The position numbers and the translations under genes were made by a program. From Dipteris shenzhenensis (taxonomy: Eukaryota > Polypodiophyta > Polypodiopsida > Gleicheniales), in the NCBI GenBank assembly GCA_047967505.1, contig CM106540.1: a stretch of 64,000 nucleotides of DNA; one strand, 5' to 3'. The notes beneath the pieces were generated by a model. It searched no databases and had not been told where the DNA came from. It saw nothing but the letters and a program-made list of their open reading frames with translations. This document shows positions 37,923 to 48,983 of the stretch, in pieces; the first letter of the stretch is position 1, and each line of letters begins with the position of its first letter.

Positions 37923-39363
37923 CTAATCCTCGCTGCCTTCCACGCTCCCTTCTGCGCTCCCTTCTGCATCTCCTTCCTCGTCTTCCTCGTCGTCTTGTGC
38001 AGGGGCGGCCTGTAAACAAGGGACAACATATATCAATGTATGAAAAATCAAATCTTTACTTATAATTTTGGCATTATTTAATTACTTTCAAATACCTGGG
38101 GGGCTTGTCCAGTAGCTCGGGTATACTGCTCCTCAGTAATCAACCCGTCATCATAGAAGTGCCTCCATGTATCTCCTCTGCGATGGTGGTGGTGGTAGGC
38201 TGTCTCCACTGGAGTAGGGTATCTGCCCACGATCTCAAGCTGCATGACCGCGATACACTTTGTGGAGGGATTAGTACAAAGAAACAACCAACCTCCTAAT
38301 AAACTACATAAGCAATATAATTTGAGATCGATACTTACAAATTGGGCCTCCCATGATTCAACACCCCCTGCTCCAAAATGCGCGCTCCCATACTCCTCCA
38401 TCTGGATCCTCCATGCCTCCACATGCTGCAGACTGGGCTCCTCCCTCGCTGACTTCATTGCCTTCTTCCACTCACGCTTCTGAGCGGTGTGGGGCGGGCC
38501 CCTTGGAGGTTGACCTGCCTCAAGTCTGGCAAGCTCCGCTAGTGCCTGCCTCTTAAGGGAAGATCTTTTATTGCTAAGTATCGTAACAATCTTTGACTTC
38601 CCCCATTTATCTGTGAACTGGCGATTGGGGGGGTTAGGATACCTAGAGCGAATAGTAGCGAGGGTCTCATCAGCCAACCTCTTTGGGTGGTCTTTATAGT
38701 GGATAAAGCAATCTCTGTAATTGTTAGCAATTACAGAGCGCATGAAGGCCATTATGTCCTTCCCCCGCACATCCATCAAGATGCCTCTTGTGTGGGTGAT
38801 GTCATAATAAATCGTACCATCACCCAGAGGCACGTCTAAATCATCGGAATCATCATCCTCCTCATCGCCACATGGCCCAAAGCACTGTGCCATGCATCCG
38901 CCACCACTCTCCCTGCTACTACGCCTGCCACCCTGTCGTGTCGAGCTCGTACGCTGGCCACTCGTAGCTGGGGACTGCGCAGGACTACGCTGAGCACTCG
39001 TAGCTGGAGAACCGAGTCTCGACGGCTCGCTGAGGCAGAAGGACCTCCTGAAGGCATGGGGGAAGGGGCATAAGACGGGATGGCAGAAGGGACATAAGAC
39101 GGCATGGGGGAAGGGGCATAAGACGGTACAGGGGAAGGGGCATAAGACGAGGCATAAGACGGCTGTGTGGACTCCACTGGGGTGATCTCAGGCGGTGTGG
39201 GGTGGCTCAGAGTCTGTAGTGCCGACTCCTGGGGAGTGCTAAGGGTACCCGTCATGTACCCGTATAACTCCGCAGGACTAGGAGGGTGCCCTAAAATATT
39301 ATATAAATCCTTCCATATCGATTCACGCGGATCAGGTGAGCTAGAAGCACTTCCTCCCCACAT
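37923..39363 (-). pseudogene. E3 TNPA/Transposase_24-like gene, frameshifted
   Basis: The accessory DNA-binding gene of the element, related to plant Ptta/En/Spm Transposase_24 proteins. The start ATG is at 39363, following an acceptor-like TTTCCAG. Exons are about 39363-38339, 38239-38096 and 38010-37923, by GT-AG borders. The N-terminus is MWGGSASSSPDPRESIWKDL, followed by SYAPSP/MP repeats. The core reads KDIMAFMRSVIANNYRDCF, YPNPPNRQFTDKWGKSKI and LSNKRSSLKRQALAEL, and the tail is acidic. Compared with E2, about 19-20 bp are missing between two CGACGGCT copies near 39020, which puts N-terminus and core in different frames. Role inferred from Spm: binding the subterminal motif. Confidence 0.78.
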
Positions 39364-40250
39364 GTTAAACTGGAAAAAAATAAACAAATCTATTACTTTG
39401 GGAGCTGAGAAGAAAGGGGAAAAAAAAAAAAGAGGCTCTGTCAGAGTGCGTCTATAGACCCGTCTAATCTTCGCATCTATAAACGCGTCTAACAGAGCGT
39501 TTAACAATTCAAGTAAAAGCGCGTCTAACAGTCCGTTCATCAATCCGTCTAACAGTGCGTTAAAAAGCGCGTCTACCACCGCGTCTAACAGTCCGTCCAA
39601 ACAGTCGCGTCTAACAGTCTAACAGTCGCGTCTAACGTCGACGGCTCGCTGAGGCAGAAGGACCTCCTGAAGGCATGGGGGAAGAGGCATAAGACGGGAT
39701 GGCAGAAGGGACATAAGACGGCATGGGGGAAGGGGCATAAGACAGTACGGGGGAAGGGGCATAAGATGGGGCATAAGACGGCTGTGCGGACTCCACTGGG
39801 GTGATCTCAGGCGGTGTGGGGTGGCTCGGAGTCTGTAGTGCCGACTCCTGGGGAGTGTTAAGGGTACCCGTCATGTACCCGTATAACTCCGCAGGACTAG
39901 GAGGGTGCCCTAAAATATTATATAAATCCTTCCATATCGATTCACGTGGATCAGGTGAGCTAGAAGCACTTCCTTTCCACATGTTAAACTGGAATAAAAT
40001 AAACAAATCTATTACTTTGGGAGCTGAGAAGAAAGGGGAAAAAAAAAAAGAGGCTTCGTCAGAGCGCGTCTATAGACCCGTCTAATCTTCGCGTCTATAA
40101 ACGCGTCTAATAGAGCGTTTAACAATTCAAGTAAAAGCGCGTCTAACAGTCCGTTCATCAATCCGTCTAACAGTGCGTCTAAAAGCACGTCTAACAATTC
40201 GTTTAAAACTCCGTTTAACAGAGCGTCTATGTGGGCGTCTATATACGCGT
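39021..40250. repeat. E3-specific tandem duplication with a 619-bp offset
   Basis: The block starting GACGGCTCGCTGAGGCAGAA at 39021 recurs at 39640. It includes the TNPA-like start exon (ATG complement at 39363 and again 39982), the leader acceptor and part of the 12-bp motif array. E2 and E1 have a single copy. The gene-distal copy (39632-39982) ends SASASRRR and a stop, so it encodes only an N-terminal fragment. Confidence 0.88.
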
Positions 40251-40945
40251 TTGTGTGTGTCTGTAACAAGCCAGATGCGCATATAGACGCGCCTGTAGAT
40301 GGGCGTTTAGATGCGCCCTCAGACGCCTCTATACACGCGCTCTGACAGTCGAGAATACTCAAAAGTCGAAAAGGACGTTTCGCCCGACAAAAGAACGTGT
40401 TGCTCATACCTAGATGCTGCGTTTCGTGGATGCGAAAAAGTACAAAACTGGAAATTAGAGCAAGCAAGAACAACTTCAAAAGGACTTACTTGGAAAAAGG
40501 TATGGAAGGATCTTTCTTTTCCAAACTTGTTTCTTCTCCTTGTTCGTACTCCTCCTCTTCTTTAGGCTTGGAAGCAAGCTGTGTAGGTACGGTCCCTTTG
40601 TCTTGAGTGAAAGCTTGGAACTGTGTATGGGAGACTCTCTCTTAAGCTTCGAATCTATAGAACTGCTAATAAAGAAGGAAGAGAGCCACTCGCGAAGTTT
40701 AAGTAGTCAAAAGAAAAGCAAAGCGAGCGGTGCGCCGAAAAGCAGGTTTAAAAGTCGCGGGTATAGTCGCGTCTATTAGCGCGTCTATAGTCGCGTCTGA
40801 ATACACAGAGTAGATGCGTCTATAGTCGCGTCTATTAGTGTGTCTACAGGCGCGTTCAAATACACAGAGTAGACGGGCATTTAGACGCGCAGTTAGACAC
40901 AACATTAGACGCGACGATAGACGCGGCGATAGACGCAACACAGAG
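39440..40945. promoter_or_regulatory. E3 central divergent regulatory region with 12-bp motif arrays
   Basis: The region lies between the divergent TNPA-like (minus) and tnp2 (plus) genes. Arrays of 12-bp units of the form GTTAGACGCRCT occur at 39440-39640, 40060-40350 and 40750-40940, flanking a non-repetitive segment at 40380-40740. In Spm, 12-bp motifs near the ends bind TNPA and control the promoter; the same role here is inferred. Confidence 0.7.
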
Positions 40946-41000
40946 TTTTTAAGTTAAGCATTTGAAGAAGAGCAAATTTGGTGGGTTGTTTGTTTGTAGG

Positions 41001-44000
41001 ATGTCTCCATCTTCAACAAGCAGCTCTAGTGAGGATGAATCCCTCCGTATCCACCATCGCGAAATGTGGTTGGAGCAAAAAATCAAATGTCTGTGTGATC
41101 GATGTCGAGGAAACATGTATCGTGCACGCAGGATTACGCTCAATCATATCTCAAAGTATGGAGAATGGGATGTGACCGTAAACAGGGTAAGGATTTGTAA
41201 GTTAAGGTTGATTGAGATACCTATGGGTGTTCATATGTTTGAGTTATAATGATCCCGTTTTAATTTGATACAGGATGCAGTGCCACACCCGCACATGTTA
41301 CCCTATGCCTATCGTGAGGAGGCAAAGCGTCGGCGATATGAGGTGGGATCTTCAGGAGGGACCGTTACGGATGCATGGAGTGATGGTGATAGTAGCCCTC
41401 CACCATTACCTCATGAAGCCGTGGAGGAGGAGGTGTTTGATGATATGGTGCGGGATTTATATGTCCATCAAGGGAGGGATAATAGCATGGAGCAGGATGA
41501 TCTTTTTACCGCAGCATTGACTCCACTGTTTGAGGGGTGCACATTCTCTGTTCTATGTGCCTCCCTTGAGTTACTAAACTTGCAAACCATCTATGGATGG
41601 AGCAATGCAAGTTTGAATGCATTACTCAAGTAAGCTTTAAAGTCGATTTTGCAAACATGGTGAATTATGCTAGTGGGTCAATTACTCGAATGCTTTTCCT
41701 CATTTATGGTCTTCACGTGCAGGCTATTGTGTAAAATGCTTCCAAGGGAGAATAAATTACCGACCTTAAGAGATATGGCAAGGCAACATGTGACCTCTCT
41801 TGGAGGATTAGATTACAAGCGCATCCATGCATGTGTCAACCATTGCGTTTTGTTTCGTGGACTACATAAGGATGCAAGAGAGTGTCCTACTTGTGGAGAG
41901 GCAAGATATAGAGCAGATCTCAAAACCTTGGACGTGCCTCGTAAGGTATTGCGACATTTTCCCATAATCCCTCGCATCGAACATATGTTCAAGTGCAAAT
42001 CTATTGCAGAGCTCATGTCATGGCATTCCTCCCATCGATCAACCGATGGCAAGTGGAGAACTCTCGCGGACTCTCCTGCGTGGAAGCATATTGAAGACAC
42101 ATGGCCAAGCTTCAAGGAAGAACCTAGGAGCTTGAGACTTGGATTGGGTATGGACGGTGTGAACCCATTTGGTCTCAAAAGCACGTCTTACAGTGTATGG
42201 CCAGTGGTATTGGTGAATTACAATCTTCCACCCTCTATGGCTATTAAGAAAGGACATGTCATGCTGTCCCTTCTAATTCCAGGGAAACATAAAGTCAAAA
42301 ACCCTGATGTTTATTTGGAGCCTTTGATTGATGAGCTAGAGATACTTTGGAGAGGTATCGAGGTGCATGATGTGAGCAGGCCTCCCTCGTCACGAGACTT
42401 CAACTGCAAAGCAGTCTTGATGTGGACGATGCATGACTTCCCAGGCTATGGTGAGTGTTCAGGTAAGCATTGCATTTTTTAATTATGAATAGGCAAGGAC
42501 GTGGCACCCTAAACCCACCTTCCACTCTTAATTGCATCTATTGTTTTAGGTCTCACTACATCGGGTTACCATGCATGTCCTGTTTGTGGTCCTTCGCTAG
42601 TTGCCTCACGGGTAGACGCATTGAATAAGGTCATCTATGAGAATCACTATCGATTTCTCCCACCTGATCATCCTAGATATGTTGCCCCTTGGAATGAAGT
42701 CCTCCCACAATCACTCACCGCGGGAGATTGGATGAGAATTTGGGACGGTTCCACGACTCCTCCACCACTTGGCATGAGCCGGTAAGGATTTGTAACTATT
42801 GGCTGGAAGTAAAGATTGGCTATATTGGTTGAAAGTGAGGATTGCATGCTAACACTTTATTTTGTTTAGATACTATATCTTTTATCGTTTATGATATTGG
42901 TCCCACCTCAAGATCAATCACCTGCTCGATCCCATGTATATCTTCAAGAATGTGGCATCTACCATTTGGGAGCATTTAAATGGGACACGAGATTCGGCAG
43001 GCATAAGGGAGGATCTACGTACCACAGGGAGGATGCATGAAGCTTGGCCTCAAGAGAGACCAAATGGGCGTGTTTTTTTACCTCGTGCACCGTGGATGTT
43101 ATCAAAGCTAGAGATGGCGACGGTGAAGCGCGCTATTACTACAATTCGTACTCCCACTGGATGCATGAGGTGTTTGAGGGGAGCCTTTACAAAGAGCAAG
43201 AACAGAGGTGTAGAGCAATTATATGGCTTGAAATCTCATGATTGGCACAAGATGCTCCAAGTAAGTATTTTATATGCATAATATCTTTTTCCTTTCAAAT
43301 TTGTGAGTGAATAGCTATAAGCAACTAATCAACCACCTCCTCGCGGGTTCAGTTCATACTACCTACTAGCATTTCACGTAGTGCATCAAAGGACGTGAAA
43401 GATTGTATTTACAAGATGGGAGAGCTTGTGAGGTATGTGAGCTCAAAGGAAATAGATCCCACCACGCTTGAGAATGCTCGAGTTATGTCAGTGGAGGCGG
43501 TTTGTTTAGTGGAGGAGACATTTCCACGTTCTATTCTCACAAGCCAACTACATCTCATGGTGCATTTGGTGGATGAGATTGCTATATGCGGTACTATACA
43601 TGCACGATGGTTGTTCTTCCTTGAGCGCTTCATGAAGACCTTGAAGGGCTTCGTGAGACAAAATGCAAGACCCGAAGGTAGCATGGCTGAGGGTTGGTTG
43701 GTACAAGAGTCACTTGTATATATTTCTGAGTTTCTTGTTGATGTGGATAGCTCTCTCCCACGACTATGGAGAGATGATGAAGACCTAAGGATGACCTCTA
43801 TTGTGCCTCAAGGAAAAGGACGCAACAAAGTAATAGACACGGAGTTGCGTAATAGTATCAACCTCTTTTGCATGCTTAATAGTGATGTGATGAAAAGATG
43901 GGTGACAAGATACGAGGATGCAAAGGCAAGAAGACAAGAAGAAAGGGCCCTCTTTCGTACACACCACGGATCTCGTGTGCCATACCCTCAGCGTCTAAGA

Positions 44001-44984
44001 GCACTTCCAAAGGATATTCATGTGGATTGGCTACTTGATGAAATGGAGAAAGCAGAGAAAGACGAGGGGATGCATATCACAATGGAAGAATGGGAGTATG
44101 CTAGGGGATGCATGAGCAAGGTCGGTATATAGAATGTTATGCATAAGTTAGGAGGTTTTTATAATTTAGATTGCTTATTTAATTGATTTTTTCTTGGTGT
44201 AGTGCACTATGTTCAATGCTATATGGTGTGAGGGCAAGCATTTTCGAACACAACGGATTGATGATAAGAGAAACACACAAGATTGCGGCGTCATTGCTAG
44301 CTTTGAGGGAGCCAATGGAGTCATGGATGATTATTGTGGCATAATCCAAGATATCATTATGCTTGACTTTCGACGCTTCTTTGTGTATGTTTTGGATGTA
44401 AAGTGGTTTAAGGACGTGGTAGAAAGAGGCCCTAATGCAACAATCAAACGCCATGCAAGTGGCTTTGTAACTATTGACTCCACAAAGTTTTGGCAAAGTA
44501 GGAAGGACACACTAATACTACCACAACAATGTGAACAGGTACTGTGCACACACATAAAAATACTCGCTTTTAAATATTTGATGCAAGAAAAGTAACATGA
44601 TTGTATTTGTGTTTGAATTAGGTTGTCTATCAACCAATGATGGATAATAATAGGTGGTGGCATGTCATACCTATTATGCCACATTCCAAAGTGATATATA
44701 GTACATTTACTAATATGGAGCGTATGGAGGATGATCATGGCCATGGACATGATGATGACCGTGATACAAGAGAGGAGGATGATCATGAGATAGGAGATAT
44801 AGATATTGAGGCCGGCATTACCCGTGAGGACGAGCCTACCATTGGAGATCTTGATTTCGATGAGCACATGAGTGGCACAAGTAGTAGTGGGTTGAATGTA
44901 TTTGTAGATCTAAACACTTGTTTGGATTTTGAAGTAGATAGTTTGGCAAGGGTTGATCTCATTGAGGATGAGATTGAACCATAG
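41001..44984 (+). pseudogene. E3 Tnp2-type CACTA transposase with one premature stop
   Basis: The catalytic transposase of the CACTA superfamily. ATG 41001 follows an acceptor-like TTTGTAG. Eight exons fit GT-AG borders: 41001-41186, 41274-41629, 41723-42462, 42550-42781, 42870-43260, 43353-about 44120, 44203-44538 and 44622-44984. Domains in order: an N-terminal basic segment; Cys motif CPTCGEARYR; Tnp2 core with GMDGVNPFG, MLSLLIPGKHKVKNPD and PLIDELEILWRGIEV; CPVCGP; LDPMYIFKNVA; DUF4218 (LMVHLVDEIAICGTIHARWL); DUF4216 (DFRRFFVYVLDVKWFKD); acidic tail DEIEP. Exon 5 has TGA at 42892-42894 where E1 and E2 have CCA, so full-length protein is not expected unless read through. Confidence 0.9.
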
Positions 44985-45159
44985 CCCCACAATTGATATT
45001 GGCAAAACTATTTTACATATTGTCTCATTCTCCTCATTTCCCTTAATTCTTGTATATGTGGGCTTGCAAAAAATTATGTGCTTTGGTAATCATGGGCAAT
45101 GTTTGGAAAGCAATGATGTACACCAAAATCTCACTTTCTGTATTCTCTGGAGCGTGTCT

Positions 45160-45427
45160 AACAACGCGTCTGATTCTCAGTGTAAACGCGCAAATAAATG
45201 CGCAAATACACGCGTAAATAGACGCGCTAATAAACGGGATGGTAGACGGGCCCGTATTTTCTCAGGTCTAATGCGCAAATAAACGCGGTGATTGACGCAC
45301 AAATAGACAAGCATTTAGCTGCGCTAATAGATGCACCCGTAATTTCTCTACTAGAGCAACGCCTATAGACGCGCCCGCTATTTTGCGCGTCTATCAAGCG
45401 CGTCTATAGTTGCTTTGTGTTGTTGTG
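45160..45427. repeat. E3 right subterminal repeats
   Basis: TAGACGCG and CGCGTCTA words alternate up to the terminus GTTGCTTTGTGTTGTTGTG. It is the tnp2-side end. Confidence 0.9.
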
Positions 45428-47908
45428 ATTCTCAAGCGTGGTGGGATCTATTTCCTTTGAGCTCACATACCTCACAAGCTCGCCCATCTTGTAAATACAA
45501 TCTTTCACGTCCTTTTATGCACTACGTGAAATGCTAGTAGGTAGTATGAACTGAACCCGCGAGGAGGTGGTTGATTAGTTGCTTATAGCTATTCACTCAC
45601 AAATTTGAAAGGAAAAAGATATTATGCATATAAAATACTTACTTGGAGCATCTTGTGCCAATCATGAGATTTCAAGCCATATAGATGCTCTACACCTCTT
45701 TTCTTGCTCTTTGTAAAGGCTCCCTTCAAACACCTCATGCATCCAGTGGTAGTACGAATTGTAGTAATAGCGCGCTTCACCGTCGCCATCTCTAGCTTTG
45801 ATAACATCCACGGTGCAGGAGGTAAAAAAACACGCCCATTTGGTCTCTCTTGAGGCCAAGCTTCACGCATCTTCCCTGTGCTACGTAGATCCTTTCTTAT
45901 GCCTGCCGAATCTCGTGTCCCATTCAAATGCTCCCAAATGGTAGATGCCACATTCTTGAAGATATGCATGGGATCGAGCAGGTGATTGATCTTGAGGTGG
46001 GACCAATATGGTAAACGATAAAAGATGGAGTATCTAAACAAAATAAAGTGTTAGCATGCAATCTTCACTTTCAACCAATATAGCCAATCTTTACTTCCAG
46101 CCAATAGTTACAAATCCTTACCGGCTCATGCCAAGTGGTGGAGGAGTCGTCGTGGAACCGTCCCAAATTCTCATCCAATCTCCCGCGGTGAGTGATTGTG
46201 GGAGGACTTCATTCCAAGGGGCAACATATCTAGGATGATCAGGTGGGAGAAATCGATGGTGATTCTCATAGATGACCTTATTCAATGCGTCTGCGCGTGA
46301 GGCAACTAGCAAAGGACCACAAACAGGACATGCATGGTAACCCGATGTAGTGAGACCTGAAACAATAGATGCAATTAAGAGTGGAAGGTGGGTTTAGGAT
46401 GCCACGTCCTTGCCTATTCATAATTAAAAAATGCAATGCTTACCTGAACACTCGCCATAGCCTGGGAAGTCATGCATCATCCACATCAAGACTGCTTTGC
46501 AGTTGAAGTCTCGTGACGAGGGAGGCCTGCTCACATCATGCACCTCAATACCTCTCCAAAGTATCTCTAGCTCATCAATCAAAGGCTCCAAATAAACATC
46601 AGGGTTTTTGACTTTATGTTTCCCTGGAATTAGAAGGGACAGCATGACATGTTCTTTCTTAATAGCCATAGAGGGTGGAAGATTGTAATTCACCAATACC
46701 ACTAGCCATACACTGTAAGATGTGCTTTTGAGACCAAATGGGTTCACACCGTCCATACCCAATCCAAGTCTCAAGCTCCTAGGTTCTTCCTTGAAGCTTG
46801 GCCATGTGCCTTCAATATGCTTCCACGCAGGAGAGTCCGCGGGAGTTCTCCACTTGCCATCGGTTGATCGATGGGAGGAATGCCATGACATGAGCTCTGC
46901 AATAGATTTGCACTTGAACATATGTTGGATGCGAGGGATTATGGGAAAATGTCGCAATACCTTACGAGGCACGTCCAAGGTTTTGAGATCTGCTCTATAT
47001 CTTGCCTCTCCACAAGTAGGACACTCTCTTGCATCCTTATGTAGTCCACGAAACAAAACGCAATCATTGACACATGTAGCATGGATGCGCTTGTAATCTA
47101 ATCCTCCAAGAGAGGTCACATGTTGCCTTGCCATATCTCTTGAGGTCGGTAATTTATTCTCCCTTGGAAGCATTTTACACAATAGCCTGCACGTGAAGAC
47201 CATAAATGAGGAAAAGCATTCGAGTAATTGACCCACTAGCATAATTCACCATGTTTGCAAAATCGACTTTAAAGCTTACTTGAGTAATGCATTCAAACTT
47301 GCATTGCTCCATCCATAGATGGTTTGCAAGTTTAGTAACTCAAGGGAGGCACCTAGAACAGAGAATGTGCACCCCTCAAACAGTGGAGTCGATGCTGCGG
47401 TAAAAAGATCATCCTGCTCCATGCTATTATCCCTCCCTTGATGGACATATAAATCCCGCACCATATCATCAAACACCTCCTCCTCGATGGCTTCATGAGG
47501 TAATGGTGGAGGGCTACTATCACCATCACTCCATGCATCCGTAACGGTCCCTCCTGAAGATCCCACCTCATATCGCCGACGCTTCGCCTCCTCACGACGG
47601 GCATAGGGTAACATGTGCGGGTGTGGCACTGCATCCTGTATCAAATTAAAACGGGATCATTATAACTCAAACATATGAACACCCATAGGTATCTCAATCA
47701 ACCTTAACTTACAAACCCTTACCCTATTTACGGTCACATCCCATTCTCCATACTTTGAGATATGATTGAGCGTAATCCTGCGTGCACGATACATGTTTCC
47801 TCGACATCGATCACACAGACATTTGATTTTTTGCTCCAACCACATTTCGCGATGGTGGATATGGAGGGATTCATCCTCACTGGAGCTGCTTGTTGAAGAT
47901 GGAGACAT
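45428..47908 (-). pseudogene. E2 Tnp2 transposase, 5' half
   Basis: The start ATG complement is at 47908 (MSPSSTSSSSEDESLHIHH). The half carries the same exon order as E3: DAVPHPHMLPYA, YVHQGRDNSMEQDDLF, CPTCGEARYR, GMDGVNPFG, LIDELEILWRGIEV, CPVCGPLLVASRADALNKV and FYRLPYWSHLKINHLLDPMH. The last has Pro where E3 has a stop. It runs to the E3 junction at 45428. It is very similar to the E3 copy. Its 3' half is 35779-37290, so the gene is split by 8.1 kb in reverse orientation and cannot be expressed whole. Confidence 0.88.
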
Positions 47909-47974
47909 CCTACAAACAAACAACCCAACAAATTTGCTCTTCTTCAAATGCTTAACTTAAAAACTTTGTGTTGC

Positions 47975-48900
47975 ATCTATCGCCGCGTCTATCATCGCGT
48001 CTAACTGCGCGTTTATATTCGCGTCTACTCTGTGTATTTAAACGCACCTGTAGACGCGCTAATAAACGCGACTATAGACGCATCTACTCTGTGTATTCAG
48101 ACGTGACTATAGACGCGCTAATAGACACAACTATAGACGCGACTTTTAAACCTGCTTTTCGGCGCGCCGCTCGCTTTGCTTTTCTTTTGACTACTTAAAC
48201 TTCGCGAGCAGCTTTCTTCCTTCTTTATTAGCAGTTCTATAGATTCGAAGCTTAAGAGAGAGCCTCCCATACACAGTTCCAAGCTTTCACTCAAGACAAA
48301 GGGACCGTACCTACACAGCTTGCTTCCAAGCCTAAAGAAGAGGAGGAGTACGAACAAGGAGAAGAAACAAGTTTGGAAAAGAAAGATCCTTCCATACCTT
48401 TTTCCAAGTAAGTTCTTTTGAAGTTGTTCTTGCTTGCTCTTTCCAGTTTTGTACTTTCTCGCATCCACGAAATGCAGCATCTAGGTATGAGCGACACGTT
48501 CTTTTGTCGGGCGAAACGTCCTTTTCGACTTTTTAGTATTCTCGACTGTCGGAGCGCGTGTATAGAGGCGTCTGAGGGCGCGTCTAAACGCGCATCTACA
48601 GGCGCGTCTATATGCACGTCTGGGTTGTTACAGACACACACAGACACGTATGTAGACGCTCACACAGACGCTCTGTCAGACAGAGTTTTAAACGAATTGT
48701 TAGATGCGCTTTTAGACGCGTTGTTAGACGGATGTTTGGACGGACTGTTAGACGCACTGGTAGACGTGCTTTTTAACGCACTGTTAGACGGATTGATGAA
48801 CGGACTGTTAGATGTGCTTTTACTTGGATTGTTAAACGCTCTATTAGACGCGTTTATAGACGCGAAGATTAGACGGGTCTATAGATGCGCTCTGACAGAG
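47975..48900. promoter_or_regulatory. E2 central divergent regulatory region with 12-bp motif arrays
   Basis: Arrays at 47975-48150 and 48545-48890. The second keeps a strict 12-bp register (GTTAGACGCACT, GTTAGACGGATT and similar). A donor-like CAAGTAAGTT at 48406 and acceptor TTTTTCCAG before the TNPA-like ATG suggest that this array lies in a leader intron. The likely bidirectional promoter is between about 48150 and 48400. Confidence 0.68.
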
Positions 48901-48983
48901 CCTTTTTTTTTTTCCCCTTTTTTTTTCCCCCTTTCTTCTCAGCTCCCAAAGTAATAGATTTGTTTATTTTTTTCCAGTTTAAC

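Larger units (their letters stand above)
37291..45427 (+). mobile_element. E3: innermost CACTA-superfamily element, inserted in E2 tnp2
   Basis: It starts CACAACAAGACAAAGCACC at 37291 and ends GCTTTGTGTTGTTGTG at 45427, length 8137 bp, flanked by ATT on both sides (37288-37290, 45428-45430). It lies in opposite orientation to E1 and E2. Its youngest position in the nest fits its well-preserved CpG-rich repeats. However, its tnp2 has a stop at 42892 and its TNPA-like gene has a frame-shifting deletion and a duplication, so it is probably non-autonomous. Confidence 0.95.

Noticed and set aside
43395-44132. DUF4218-containing frame as a separate host gene
   Set aside because: It is exon 6 of the E3 tnp2 gene, continuous with neighbouring Tnp2 and DUF4216 exons.
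34665-45427. A simple large inverted duplication (35-37 kb versus 43-45 kb)
   Set aside because: The inverted similarity is explained by E3 lying in opposite orientation inside E2; each border has its own terminus and 3-bp duplication.
48418-48954. A 178-codon frame rich in LLDALLDGL repeats, and its counterparts in E1 and E3, as a repeat protein
   Set aside because: It is the translation of the 12-bp DNA motif array (four codons per unit). It lies in the central regulatory region and the pattern also occurs in other frames and on both strands.
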